Assembly (NCBI RefSeq): GCF_023276405.1
Contig: NZ_JALRMO010000001.1
Span: 7,665,501 to 7,729,500, forward strand
Reading direction: 5' to 3'
DNA: 64,000 nucleotides
Source of the DNA: Paenibacillus hamazuiensis
GTDB lineage: Bacteria > Bacillota > Bacilli > Paenibacillales > NBRC-103111
The notes under the pieces are model-generated. The model worked only from the letters and a program-made list of their open reading frames with translations. It did not search any database and was not told the origin of the DNA. Position 1 is the stretch's first letter. Every line of letters starts with the position of its first letter. The position numbers and the translations under genes are program-made. Shown here piece after piece: positions 44,565-52,749 of the stretch.

Positions 44565-45308
44565 TTACAGCGTAATGATGAAAGGTCCGTCTTCGGTGAT
44601 CGCGATGGTGTGCTCGTATTGGGCGGATAATCCGCCGTCCACCGTGCGTGCCGTCCAGCCGTCCTCGTCGACCTTTGTTTTATAGCTGCCGGTGTTCAGC
44701 ATCGGCTCGATGGTGATGACCATGCCTTCGCGGAGGCGGGGTCCCCGGCCTGCCGGCCCGTAATGAGGCACCTGAGGTTCCTCGTGCATATTTTGCCCGA
44801 TACCGTGGCCGACGAAGTCGCGCACGACGGACAACCCTTCCGCTTCCGCATAAGCTTGTATCGCATGGGAAATATCGCCGATGCGGTTGCCGACCACCGC
44901 CTGCTCGATGCCTTTAAAAAGCGACTCCTTCGTAACCTTCAGCAAATGGTCCGCTTGCGGGGAAATGTCCCCGACGGCATAAGACCAGGCGGAGTCGGCG
45001 AGCCATCCGTCCACATTGACGACCATATCGATCGTTACGATATCCCCGGACTGCAGCGGTCTTTGGCTCGGAAAGCCGTGGCAGATGACATCGTTGACCG
45101 AAGCGCAGGTGGCGTAAGGGTAACCGCGATATCCTTTTTGCTCAGGAGAGGCTCCGTGCTGCTTCAAGTAATTTTCGACGAATTGGTCGATTTCCATCGT
45201 CGTGATGCCGGGCCGGATCCGTTTGGCGATTTCTTTATGGCAGGAGGACAGCAGCTCTCCGGCTTTGCGCATCAGGCCGATTTCTTCTTTCGTCTTGATC
45301 GTGATCAT
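44565..45308 (-). CDS. map: methionine aminopeptidase, type I
   Basis: A 248-residue M24A metallopeptidase that removes the initiator Met from nascent proteins. The metal ligands are the two Asp of TIDMVVNVDGWLADSAW, the His of VGHGIGQNMHEEP, the Glu of VITIEPML and the Glu of QYEHTIAITE. The length is that of a plain type Ia enzyme without an N-terminal zinc finger. GGGAGAAGG precedes the ATG at 45308. It is not in the ribosomal-protein operon, so it is probably a second Map like B. subtilis YflG. Confidence 0.94.
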   Translation of the reverse strand: MITIKTKEEIGLMRKAGELLSSCHKEIAKRIRPGITTMEIDQFVENYLKQHGASPEQKGYRGYPYATCASVNDVICHGFPSQRPLQSGDIVTIDMVVNVDGWLADSAWSYAVGDISPQADHLLKVTKESLFKGIEQAVVGNRIGDISHAIQAYAEAEGLSVVRDFVGHGIGQNMHEEPQVPHYGPAGRGPRLREGMVITIEPMLNTGSYKTKVDEDGWTARTVDGGLSAQYEHTIAITEDGPFIITL

Positions 45309-45469
45309 ATAACCTTCTCCCATCTCACCCGAAGGCAATCTGATTTTGTCAAAAAACCATTACTAATATATGGCCAATCGGAGCAAATTATATAAGACCG
45401 GACGCGGAAATTGCCACCGCTCCTCCGGTCGATTCCACACCAACTACTTTAGCATAAAGGAGCGTGCAG

Positions 45470-45592
45470 ATGAAACCTGACGAACTGGATGAAGCCATTG
45501 TCGACGTTGATCTCGAAGAGCTTGACGAGGCGGAGGAGCTGGAGTCGGAAGAGGAAGAGCAGGTTCATGTCGAATGGGCCGGGTTTATCTAG
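45470..45592 (+). CDS. small highly acidic protein, 40 aa
   Basis: MKPDELDEAIVDVDLEELDE is followed by a run of Glu and the end EQVHVEWAGFI. AAAGGAG lies nine bases before the ATG and a terminator follows at once, which supports expression. About half of the residues are Asp or Glu. No family was recognised. It is easily missed because of its length. Confidence 0.65.
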   Translation: MKPDELDEAIVDVDLEELDEAEELESEEEEQVHVEWAGFI

Positions 45593-45593
45593 A

Positions 45594-45631
45594 AGCTGCT
45601 TGCGACCGCAAGCAGTTTATTTTTGCTAAGG
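45594..45631 (+). terminator. intrinsic terminator of the acidic small gene
   Basis: CTGCTTGCG and CGCAAGCAG pair around AC, followed by TTTATTTTT. Confidence 0.85.
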
Positions 45632-45690
45632 AAATTATGCAGGGCTCATTTTTATGGATAGCCGGGGAATTTGTTCTTTGAGCGGCATCG

Positions 45691-46194
45691 TTACGTTTTA
45701 CGGAGGGCGGAGGAATACAAGCTGCGAAAAAAACGAAACGACATGAGGTTTGCCGCGTAGAGAATTACATACGCCGGCAAGGAGTACCCGAGTTTCCAAC
45801 CGTTGTACTTGTATATGTAAAACTTCTCCGCCATCCACTCGAGGCCGATCGTCAGCAGCGCCCAGCCCATTACATACAATGCGGGGAATATGCCTCTCGG
45901 CTTCCAGCGATCGTAGAAATAAATGACAAGGTATGCTGTCGGCGAATAAAGCAGCGGATATATCAGCACATCAAACAATTCGTATTCCGGGCTGTCATTA
46001 ATTTCATACAAGTTGAGCGGCGGAGTTGCAATCATAAAATCCACGTAGTCAGCCAAAGTAAGATTAAACACCCAGATGAACACAGACTGCGAGAGACGGA
46101 AACGTTTGGGCAAAAAAAGGATGACGGTGTATTCAAGGACGGAAGCGGTCAAAATGAACCATTCGTTGGCATCGAACTGATTCGGCAAATTCAT
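45691..46194 (-). CDS. CBO0543-like multi-pass membrane protein (pair 2, second gene)
   Basis: A 167-residue paralogue of 41173-41691. It has NEWFILTASV, FLPKRFRL, YSPTAYLVIYFYDRWKPRG and MSFRFFRSLY at matching places. AAGGAG precedes the ATG at 46194, which overlaps the stop of the upstream gene (ATGA). A longer frame upstream of 46194 lies inside the partner gene and was not used. Function unknown. Confidence 0.75.
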   Translation of the reverse strand: MNLPNQFDANEWFILTASVLEYTVILFLPKRFRLSQSVFIWVFNLTLADYVDFMIATPPLNLYEINDSPEYELFDVLIYPLLYSPTAYLVIYFYDRWKPRGIFPALYVMGWALLTIGLEWMAEKFYIYKYNGWKLGYSLPAYVILYAANLMSFRFFRSLYSSALRKT

Positions 46195-46688
46195 GGCTTC
46201 TCTCCTTCTTTCCGAAGCAGATAACGGTATAAATGCGCGAAGGCCAGGGACAGGAGCAGCATTATGATTTCGTGCAAAAACTGGAATGCCTGATTCCACC
46301 GGATGAACGTGGTCAAACCGAGCGTGTGCAAAGCATAATCCGCCCCCGCTGTCAGCAGGAACCACCATAAGACGAAGATTCCTTTTTGATAGACGTTTAA
46401 TTGAGGATGAAACCAGGCGTTCAAAAGCCATACGGTCAAGCCGGGGGTTAATAAGACGGCGTTCAAGGTAAGGATGAAAAAGATGATCAGTTTTTTTTCA
46501 TAGAAGATCATTTTATGGGTAAGCGTGTTCAATATAAACAAATGGTCGGAAATCGCCGAAATCATCAGCCAGTTGACGATAATTTCAACAGGGTGAAGCA
46601 CTTTCCGGGTAAACCGCAAGGAGTAGAGCACAAGTGCGGCGAGAGTGATGATGACGATAAAAACGGCAATCAGCATATTTTGCATCAT
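46191..46688 (-). CDS. small multi-pass membrane protein (pair 2, first gene)
   Basis: A 165-residue hydrophobic protein with about four helices (LIAVFIVIITLAALVLYSL at the N-terminus) and a basic C-terminus LYRYLLRKEGEKP. The start is uncertain because no clear ribosome site precedes the paired ATG codons at 46688. It matches 41688-42152 in position, size and four-base coupling to a CBO0543-like gene. Confidence 0.7.
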   Translation of the reverse strand: MMQNMLIAVFIVIITLAALVLYSLRFTRKVLHPVEIIVNWLMISAISDHLFILNTLTHKMIFYEKKLIIFFILTLNAVLLTPGLTVWLLNAWFHPQLNVYQKGIFVLWWFLLTAGADYALHTLGLTTFIRWNQAFQFLHEIIMLLLSLAFAHLYRYLLRKEGEKP

Positions 46689-46758
46689 TCCATTCGAAGC
46701 TTGTCATGTCGTTGCATTCAGTTTTTACCATCCGGTTCCGCATTATTCCATTACCTGA

Positions 46759-46920
46759 CTTGAGATCGACCGCCGCGCCCAAGGGCTTGCCGGATTGCTC
46801 GAAGAGGTGTTCGATCTGGACGAGAGGCGCATTCGTCTCACCTTATCTTACGAGGATTTGGAAGATGAAGAGCATTTTGCGTCGGTGATCCAAGAGACCA
46901 TTGAAGAGAACTTGCATTAA
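46759..46920 (+). pseudogene. remnant of a small acidic protein gene
   Basis: An open frame after a TGA at 46756 reads LEIDRRAQGLAGLLEEVFDL and ends in DLEDEEHFASVIQETIEENL. The composition is protein-like, but the frame has no ATG or GTG, no ribosome site, and starts within a sequence lacking coding signal. It is best explained as the 3' end of a decayed gene. The terminator at 46941 follows. Confidence 0.4.
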
Positions 46921-46940
46921 TTCGTTCATACATAGGGATG

Positions 46941-46990
46941 AAAAAACCGCTCCGCCCGTGTCGGCCAAGACTCGGGCGGGCGGTTTTTTC
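46941..46990. terminator. bidirectional terminator
   Basis: AAAAAACCGC and GCGGTTTTTT with inner CCGCCCG/CGGGCGG pairing. It ends the minus-strand Pel-like cluster. Confidence 0.9.
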
Positions 46991-47019
46991 TTTAAGACGT
47001 GTAAGTAATCCGTCGGCTT

Positions 47020-47754
47020 TCATCGGCGGCCGGCATCCGCCATGAAAAGAATATGCCTCTCGATGCGCTTCAGGTAAGCCCACAGCTTGCTTCCGCTCCA
47101 AATAACCGCGAGCAGCGACGCGCTCCAGCCGCCGATATCAAAGCCATGGCGGCCGAACGCCAGCGGGATGGCGGATATTCCTGCATGCAGAACGATAAAG
47201 ACGATCGCAGCGGCGAGAGCACCCCGGCGATCCCGGAACAAATGCATGACAAGAATGCATAACAGCAGCATCACATTGATCGCGGCTTCGGGCGCGTACA
47301 GCCGCAACGATGCGGAGACGACTCCCGGTTGGCGTATCCAACCGGGCCAAGTATCGCTTGCGAGCAGGGCAATGGCCGTGAGTGCGCCCTGCACGATGAC
47401 AAGACGGAGCGTTTCACGGAGTACGGTTTGGGCGAGCTGCGCTTTGGCTTGCCCGATCATGTCCAGTGTCCCTCCGCTTACAAGCGTGCCGTACATCCGG
47501 ATGTATTTGCCGTATACTCGCGATTTGAAAGGAAAGATGATGAACAGTGCCGCGGGGATGACCGTCAAATACGAAAGAATTGTCGCTTTAAGATCGATGC
47601 CGCCGATCAGGCGATGAAGAAGTGCAGCCGCACCCATGGAGACGAGCCACAGCAGAACAGCCGGGAGCCATGTTCGCGGCCCGGTTTGGGCCGACGGCCG
47701 GAAGTCATTTTCTTCGTGCGGTGCGGTGGGCAGCTTAAAGCCGATGCCTGCCAT
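47020..47754 (-). CDS. short PelG-like exopolysaccharide membrane protein
   Basis: A 244-residue protein with about six predicted helices. It begins MAGIGFKL, like the MAGIGFEL start of PelG, and has YGKYIRMYGTLVSGGTLDMI, which fits the cytoplasmic segment after the middle helices of PelG. Full PelG proteins are about 450 residues with twelve helices, so roughly half appears to be missing, as if by internal deletion. It overlaps the end of pelF by 20 bases. It may be a reduced flippase or a degenerate one; the frame itself is intact. Confidence 0.6.
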   Translation of the reverse strand: MAGIGFKLPTAPHEENDFRPSAQTGPRTWLPAVLLWLVSMGAAALLHRLIGGIDLKATILSYLTVIPAALFIIFPFKSRVYGKYIRMYGTLVSGGTLDMIGQAKAQLAQTVLRETLRLVIVQGALTAIALLASDTWPGWIRQPGVVSASLRLYAPEAAINVMLLLCILVMHLFRDRRGALAAAIVFIVLHAGISAIPLAFGRHGFDIGGWSASLLAVIWSGSKLWAYLKRIERHILFMADAGRR

Positions 47755-49165
47755 CAGCGGCCACCTCCCGGTAAAGCCTGCGGTAGGCGTCGATCGATCG
47801 GTCCAGGCGATAATGCGTCCGGACCCGCGTTCTGCCGGCTTGTCCCAAACGCAGGCGCAGATCGGGGCTGCGATACAGCAGGATCATCTTCTCCGCGATC
47901 GCGGCCGGATCGGCCGGCGGCACGATAAACCCCGCCGCGCCTGCGGTGTCCGCATCAGCGCCTTCGAGCAGCTCGCGGCATGCGCCGACGTCGGTGCAAA
48001 TCCACGGGATGCCGGCGGCCATCCCTTCCAGCACCGCAAGCGGCTGGCCTTCGCTGACGCTGCTCAGCACAAGCGCGTCCACCCGGGTAAGGACATCCTC
48101 GGGCTGCACCCGGCCCATGAATTGAACCAAGCGGCCGATTTGCAGGTCGGCGGCGAGCTTTACGCAATCGTCGTAATAAGCCCGGTCCTCGTCGGCCGGG
48201 CCCATGATCCACAGCTGCATGTCCGGGATTTCCCGACTGGCCATCTTTGCCGCATGCAGCAGCGTTTTTATATCCTTCACGGGAACGACCCGGGCCAGCG
48301 CGCCGAACACAAACGCCTTGCCGGGTAAATCCGTTCCGCGCGGCGGCCCGGAGTATGTGTCATAGCGGATGCCGTTCGGGATGACGAGCGATCTGTCCGG
48401 GGGGAGGCCGAGCCGCAGCTGATTGCGGCGGGCAGCGTCATGCAATGCGACGGTTTTGTCGGCCGTGTTGTAAGCGCATTGGGCCAAATAGTAGAAGTAT
48501 GAAATCCATCTGGCTTTAATCGCGCTCTCCATCCCGTCCGCCTGTAAAATCTCCTGCTCCCGCTCCTCGGCGTACAGACCGTGCTCCGTCAAAATAAACG
48601 GAGTGCCGTGCTTCAGGCAAAGGCTTGCGGCGATCAGTCCGGCATAACCGGTCGACACCGCGTGGTACATATCGCCGGCCGGGTACGTTTGCCGCAGCAG
48701 GAACAGCGCGGGGACGTACATGGACCGCCACGCCTGGAAATAGGCGCTGAACGAATCGTGCGGCGCTTCGCGGCGGTAAGAGCGGACAAGCAGCTCCCAA
48801 AGCGGGTCGCTTTTCAGGAATGCGTGCGGACTGCCGAGCTTGGCACGGTCCGCGATCAGCGGCAGCGCCCGTTCCGAACCGGGCTGCATGTCGAACCAAT
48901 CCAGAATCAGCTTCTCCTCCTGCTTGCCGAGCCGAGGTTTTTTTTCGCGCGGGAGCTCCAAAACGTCGTCCATATACACGTCGTGAATCCGGGTCAAGTT
49001 CGGCGGAAGCTCGTACCGGACAGGCCTCTTCTCCCGGCGGGAAGCAGAGATGGCGACGACCTCGAATTCATGCTCCTCCATTGCCGATATGAGCGTCTGC
49101 ATCCAGCCGGCCACGCCGCCGAACACGTACGGGTAACTTCCCTCTGCAATCAGGATGATTTTCAT
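47735..49165 (-). CDS. pelF: GT4 glycosyltransferase, PelF-like
   Basis: A 476-residue family 4 glycosyltransferase. MKIILIAEGSYPYVFGGVAG at the start is the PelF signature. The C-terminal half has VFGALARVVPVKDIKTLLHA, LVLSSVSEGQPLAVLEGMAAGIP (first part quoted) and the EX7E motif region. PelF is the soluble UDP-sugar polymerase of the Pel exopolysaccharide. The ATG at 49165 follows AGGAG; the frame is open for nearly 300 codons further upstream, but that lies antisense to the divergent gene. No pelD or pelE homologue is adjacent. Confidence 0.88.
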   Translation of the reverse strand: MKIILIAEGSYPYVFGGVAGWMQTLISAMEEHEFEVVAISASRREKRPVRYELPPNLTRIHDVYMDDVLELPREKKPRLGKQEEKLILDWFDMQPGSERALPLIADRAKLGSPHAFLKSDPLWELLVRSYRREAPHDSFSAYFQAWRSMYVPALFLLRQTYPAGDMYHAVSTGYAGLIAASLCLKHGTPFILTEHGLYAEEREQEILQADGMESAIKARWISYFYYLAQCAYNTADKTVALHDAARRNQLRLGLPPDRSLVIPNGIRYDTYSGPPRGTDLPGKAFVFGALARVVPVKDIKTLLHAAKMASREIPDMQLWIMGPADEDRAYYDDCVKLAADLQIGRLVQFMGRVQPEDVLTRVDALVLSSVSEGQPLAVLEGMAAGIPWICTDVGACRELLEGADADTAGAAGFIVPPADPAAIAEKMILLYRSPDLRLRLGQAGRTRVRTHYRLDRSIDAYRRLYREVAADGRHRL

Positions 49166-49213
49166 AGATGCTCCTATATCTTTGCAAGAAATTGAAGTAT
49201 ACTTTATAAGGTG

Positions 49214-50044
49214 ATGAACATAGTCGGAGAAATATCGGTTATTTTGCTTGTCGTATCTTGTGCATGGCTCGGTTTTCGGCGAAAAATTCGCCGCCGGGAG
49301 CGGTTCGCGCAGGTGAAGAGCTACACGATTTTTTACGGGTACCCCACAGAAGACGCGATGCACGAGCTGAAAAAGAAAGATCTCGCCATCATCGAGCCCT
49401 CGATGTATTCGAACGAGCAGGTGCAGGCTCTGCATGCAGCCGAAACGATCGCCATCGGCTACCTCAGCGTGATGGAGGCGCCCGCCTGGAACCGGTACCG
49501 GCAGGAGCGGCTGCAGCCGGATCATTACTTGACGGTCAGCGGGGCTCCGGTTTATTTTCCGAAATGGGATTCCTATTTGATGGATCTTCGGTGCAGCTCC
49601 TATCGCCGGCTGCTTCTCGAGGAGATTCGCTCCCACATCGCGACCAAAGGTTTTGACGGCATATTCCTCGATACGGTCGGCGATATCGACGATCACGTTG
49701 CCGACCCCAAGCTGAAGCACGAGCTGTGTAAGGCCTACGCGGAGCTGCTGCGGGATATTTCCCGCGAATATCCGCACCTGGCGCTGATCCAAAATCGCGG
49801 CTTCGCGTCGCTGGATGCGGCGGCGCCATATATCTGCGGCTTTTTGTGGGAGGATTGGCGGGGCGCTCTGGTCCGCGATCCGTGGGTGAAGCCCCGGCTC
49901 AAGCGGCTGACCGAGGAGCAGGCGAATGGCCTCACGGTGTTCACCGTCTCGGCCGGCATGGAAGCGATTAACGCCAAGGCGGCCGGACAGCGGAAGTTCA
50001 TTCATCTGGACGCACCGGATGGCTATGACCGGCGGGTGCATTGA
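49214..50044 (+). CDS. membrane-anchored GH114/PelA-like glycosidase domain protein
   Basis: A 276-residue protein. One N-terminal helix (about 8-20, VILLVVSCAWLGF) with a following Arg-rich stretch suggests a membrane anchor. The rest is a TIM barrel of the endo-alpha-1,4-polygalactosaminidase type: FYGYPTEDAMHELKKKDLAI, IAIGYLSVMEAPAWNRY, and GFDGIFLDTVGDIDDH with the catalytic Asp. The same domain forms the N-terminal hydrolase of PelA. It is divergent from pelF, so it probably trims or degrades the polymer made by the cluster. Confidence 0.82.
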   Translation: MNIVGEISVILLVVSCAWLGFRRKIRRRERFAQVKSYTIFYGYPTEDAMHELKKKDLAIIEPSMYSNEQVQALHAAETIAIGYLSVMEAPAWNRYRQERLQPDHYLTVSGAPVYFPKWDSYLMDLRCSSYRRLLLEEIRSHIATKGFDGIFLDTVGDIDDHVADPKLKHELCKAYAELLRDISREYPHLALIQNRGFASLDAAAPYICGFLWEDWRGALVRDPWVKPRLKRLTEEQANGLTVFTVSAGMEAINAKAAGQRKFIHLDAPDGYDRRVH

Positions 50045-50106
50045 CTTTTTTTAAGTATAACAAGCTTTTATAGGAAAACATAGTTATGTATACGGAGGAG
50101 ACACGT

Positions 50107-50583
50107 ATGATTTTTGGAGACCTGAAGGCATGGGAGCAGGAAAAGCATTTATACCCGGCAGCGGTGCGGCGCGGGCTTGAGTTTTTGCAGAGCCGCGATT
50201 GGGAGTCTGTGGAGAAAGGAAAGTATCCGATTGAAGGCGACCTGATGTTTGCCCTGGTGCAGGAGCTGGATACGGAGCCGCTTGCGCAAAGGAAACCGGA
50301 GTCGCATATTACACATACGGACATTCAATTTCTCATCCGCGGCGAGGAGAAAATCGGCGTATGCCGCTGGTCCCCGGAGCTCGTCGTAGCGGAGAACCGG
50401 CTGGAGACGGACGACTATGCTTTGTACGACAGCGTTGCCGGAGAGTCCGAGCTCGTTTTGCAGCCCGGTCAATTCGCGGTGTTTTTCCCGTGGGATGTGC
50501 ATCGTCCGTGCTGTCAGGTAAAGGAAAGCATGCCGATCAAAAAGGTGGTCGTCAAAATTCACAAGCAATTGTGGCAGGAGTAA
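50107..50583 (+). CDS. YhcH/YjgK/YiaL family protein
   Basis: A 158-residue cupin-fold protein of the YhcH/EbgC group (DUF386). Signatures are PIEGDLMFALVQELDTEP, ESHITHTDIQFLIRGEEKIG and FAVFFPWDVHRPCC with its metal-binding histidines. Members act as anomerases or accessory enzymes in sialic acid and beta-galactoside use. GGAGGAG precedes the ATG at 50107. It starts 62 bases after the PelA-like gene, and a link to that sugar pathway is possible. Confidence 0.88.
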   Translation: MIFGDLKAWEQEKHLYPAAVRRGLEFLQSRDWESVEKGKYPIEGDLMFALVQELDTEPLAQRKPESHITHTDIQFLIRGEEKIGVCRWSPELVVAENRLETDDYALYDSVAGESELVLQPGQFAVFFPWDVHRPCCQVKESMPIKKVVVKIHKQLWQE

Positions 50584-50612
50584 GCCGGCGGACGGCTAAT
50601 CATGATGATTGG

Positions 50613-50648
50613 AAGTTCCTTGTTCCTTTTGGGGCAGGGAATTTTTTT
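50613..50648 (+). terminator. intrinsic terminator
   Basis: TTCCTTGTTCC pairs with GGGGCAGGGAA, with three G-U pairs, followed by seven T. Confidence 0.6.
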
Positions 50649-50748
50649 GCGACAACGATGACGTTGCAGGCGAATATTAATCCATAAGCGGCAAATTCTA
50701 TATAGAATGGAGCGCTTGTCCCGAAATTGATCAGGAGGTGGGAGCGGC

Positions 50749-52194
50749 GTGGACATCTTACGAACTTTTTTTACCTTGATTACGGTATCGAACCTGTTTT
50801 TGGCCGCGACGGTCATCTTTCTGGAACGACGCAACGTGGGAACAACGTGGGCTTGGCTGATGATTTTGCTGTTTTTGCCGGGACTCGGATTCATTCTTTA
50901 TTTAATGGTCGGACAAAATTTAAGCAAGCGGAAAATATACCGGGTGCCGCAGGCCCAACTCGAGCATATGGCGAGCTTGATCGAAATCCAGAAGGAAGAC
51001 TTCAAGGAGCGGCGCATTGCCTTTAACGATCCGTCCGTCAGCGAATACCGGGATTTTATCTATATGAACTTGACCGGCGGTCATTCGTTTTTTACGCAGG
51101 ATAACCGGGTCGTTATTTATACGGAGGGCGGGCCCAAATTCGATGCGCTGCTGCAAAGAATCGAAGAAGCGCAGGATCATATTCATCTGATGTATTATAT
51201 TGTGCGGGACGACTTGATCGGCACCCGGGTTATGGATTTGCTGACCCGCAAAGCGAAGGAAGGGGTCGAGGTCCGCTTTTTGTATGACGATATCGGCAGC
51301 GCGGGGATACCGCGCCGTTACTTCCAGGAATTCAAAGAAGCGGGCGGCATGGTGGCGGCGTTTTTCCCATCCAGAATTCCGTATGTGAACTTTCGGCTGA
51401 ATTACAGAAACCATCGAAAGCTGGCCATTATCGACGGCAAATACGGCTTTATCGGAGGATTCAACATCGGGGACGAGTATTTGGGGCTTGACCCCCGCTT
51501 TGGGGAATGGCGGGACACCCACCTGCAAATTCACGGGAGCGCGGTGTTTCAAATGCAGGTGCAGTTTATCCTCGACTGGAATCTGGCTTCCGAGCGGAAA
51601 TTGAAAACAACGGCAAGATACTTCGTGCAGGAGCGACATGAAGGCAGCGAAGGAGTCCAGGTTCTTTCCAGCGGACCCAATAATGACCGGGAGCAAATCA
51701 AAAACGCATATATTAAGCTGATCCATTCCGCCAAGGAAAAGCTTTACCTCCAGACGCCTTATTTCGTCCCCGACGAAAGCGTGCTGACCGCACTAAAGCT
51801 TGCCGCTTTGTCCGGTGTGGACGTTCGGCTCATGCTTCCCGGCAAGCCGGACAGTTTGGTCGTCTATTGGGCGTCCTATTCCTACCTGGGGGATTTGCTT
51901 CGGGCAGGGGCAAGATGTTTCTTTTATGAAAAAGGGTTTTTGCACGCGAAAACGATCGTGGCCGACGGCAAGGTCGGATCGGTCGGAACCGCCAACATCG
52001 ATATTCGCAGCTTCAAGCTGAACTTCGAAGTCAACGCGTTTATTTACGGTGGGGCGACTGCGACGCAGCTGACGGATATTTTCGAACGGGATATGGCTTA
52101 TTGCACCGAGCTGACCTTGGATATGTACGAGCGGCGCCCCAGAACGGCTCAGGTCAAGGAGTCGCTGACGCGGCTGCTGTCCCCGCTATTGTAG
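50749..52194 (+). CDS. cls: cardiolipin synthase
   Basis: A 481-residue phospholipase D-type enzyme that joins two phosphatidylglycerols to cardiolipin in the membrane. Two N-terminal helices (about 1-60) are followed by two HKD motifs, NYRNHRKLAIIDGKYGFIGG and FLHAKTIVADGKVGSVGTAN. The length is that of bacterial ClsA/B. It starts at GTG with AGGAGG ten bases upstream. It is separated by about 165 bases from the preceding gene and is probably monocistronic. Confidence 0.94.
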   Translation: MDILRTFFTLITVSNLFLAATVIFLERRNVGTTWAWLMILLFLPGLGFILYLMVGQNLSKRKIYRVPQAQLEHMASLIEIQKEDFKERRIAFNDPSVSEYRDFIYMNLTGGHSFFTQDNRVVIYTEGGPKFDALLQRIEEAQDHIHLMYYIVRDDLIGTRVMDLLTRKAKEGVEVRFLYDDIGSAGIPRRYFQEFKEAGGMVAAFFPSRIPYVNFRLNYRNHRKLAIIDGKYGFIGGFNIGDEYLGLDPRFGEWRDTHLQIHGSAVFQMQVQFILDWNLASERKLKTTARYFVQERHEGSEGVQVLSSGPNNDREQIKNAYIKLIHSAKEKLYLQTPYFVPDESVLTALKLAALSGVDVRLMLPGKPDSLVVYWASYSYLGDLLRAGARCFFYEKGFLHAKTIVADGKVGSVGTANIDIRSFKLNFEVNAFIYGGATATQLTDIFERDMAYCTELTLDMYERRPRTAQVKESLTRLLSPLL

Positions 52195-52223
52195 GATTTC
52201 CCGCAAGCGGGGACGTTCCGGGG

Positions 52224-52270
52224 TTGACGGCTTTTATTTGTTGTGCGTATAATTGCTATAGCAAACAAAT
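52224..52270 (+). promoter_or_regulatory. promoter and operator of the marR-MFS operon
   Basis: TTGACG (52224-52229), 18 bases, TATAAT (52248-52253). TTGCTATAGCAA (52253-52264) is a perfect 12-bp palindrome at the start site, and ATTTGTT/AACAAAT arms (52237-52243, 52264-52270) enclose it. Autorepression by the MarR protein is predicted. Confidence 0.65.
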
Positions 52271-52284
52271 GTGGAGGGTTCGCC

Positions 52285-52749
52285 TTGAAGCCGGAACTGC
52301 CTAGTCTTGACGATTCGTTCGGATTTTTGCTTAACCATACGGGGCGCAAAATCTCGCAGCTGCTGACGGCGCATTTCCAGCCTTACGATATTACGACCGA
52401 GCAATGGACCGTTCTCACCCGGCTTGCCGAGCAGGACGGCATCAGCCTGAAGGAGCTGGCCCGCCGTAGCGAGAAAGACCAGACCAATCTGACCCGGATC
52501 CTCGATCAGCTGGAGCGCAAGGAACTGGTTTTTCGCCGGGCGAATGCGGCCGATCGCCGCTCTCTCCTCGCGTACATTACGGATAAAGGCAGAGCACTCA
52601 ACAGCGTATTGGTTCCTATCGAAAAAAAGGTTGTCGATATGATGCTGGAGGATTTGTCCGAGCAGGACATTGTCCGTTTTCGGGCGTTTCTTACCCACAT
52701 TGCCAACAAAGCACAGAAACACATCCAGGACGTGGAGGGGAAACCGTGA
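52285..52749 (+). CDS. MarR-family transcriptional regulator
   Basis: A 154-residue winged-helix regulator. ITTEQWTVLTRLAEQDGISL, the LARRSEKDQTNLTRILDQLE recognition helix and RRANAADRRSLLAYIT (the wing) are typical. These proteins usually repress an adjacent transporter until a small molecule binds. The start is TTG 52285 after GGAGGG. Its stop overlaps the start of the MFS gene by four bases, so the two are translationally coupled. Confidence 0.92.
   Translation: MKPELPSLDDSFGFLLNHTGRKISQLLTAHFQPYDITTEQWTVLTRLAEQDGISLKELARRSEKDQTNLTRILDQLERKELVFRRANAADRRSLLAYITDKGRALNSVLVPIEKKVVDMMLEDLSEQDIVRFRAFLTHIANKAQKHIQDVEGKP

Noticed and set aside
49166-50041. N-terminal extension of pelF by nearly 300 codons
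   Set aside because: The extension is antisense to the PelA-like gene, and the ATG at 49165 has AGGAG and the PelF start signature.
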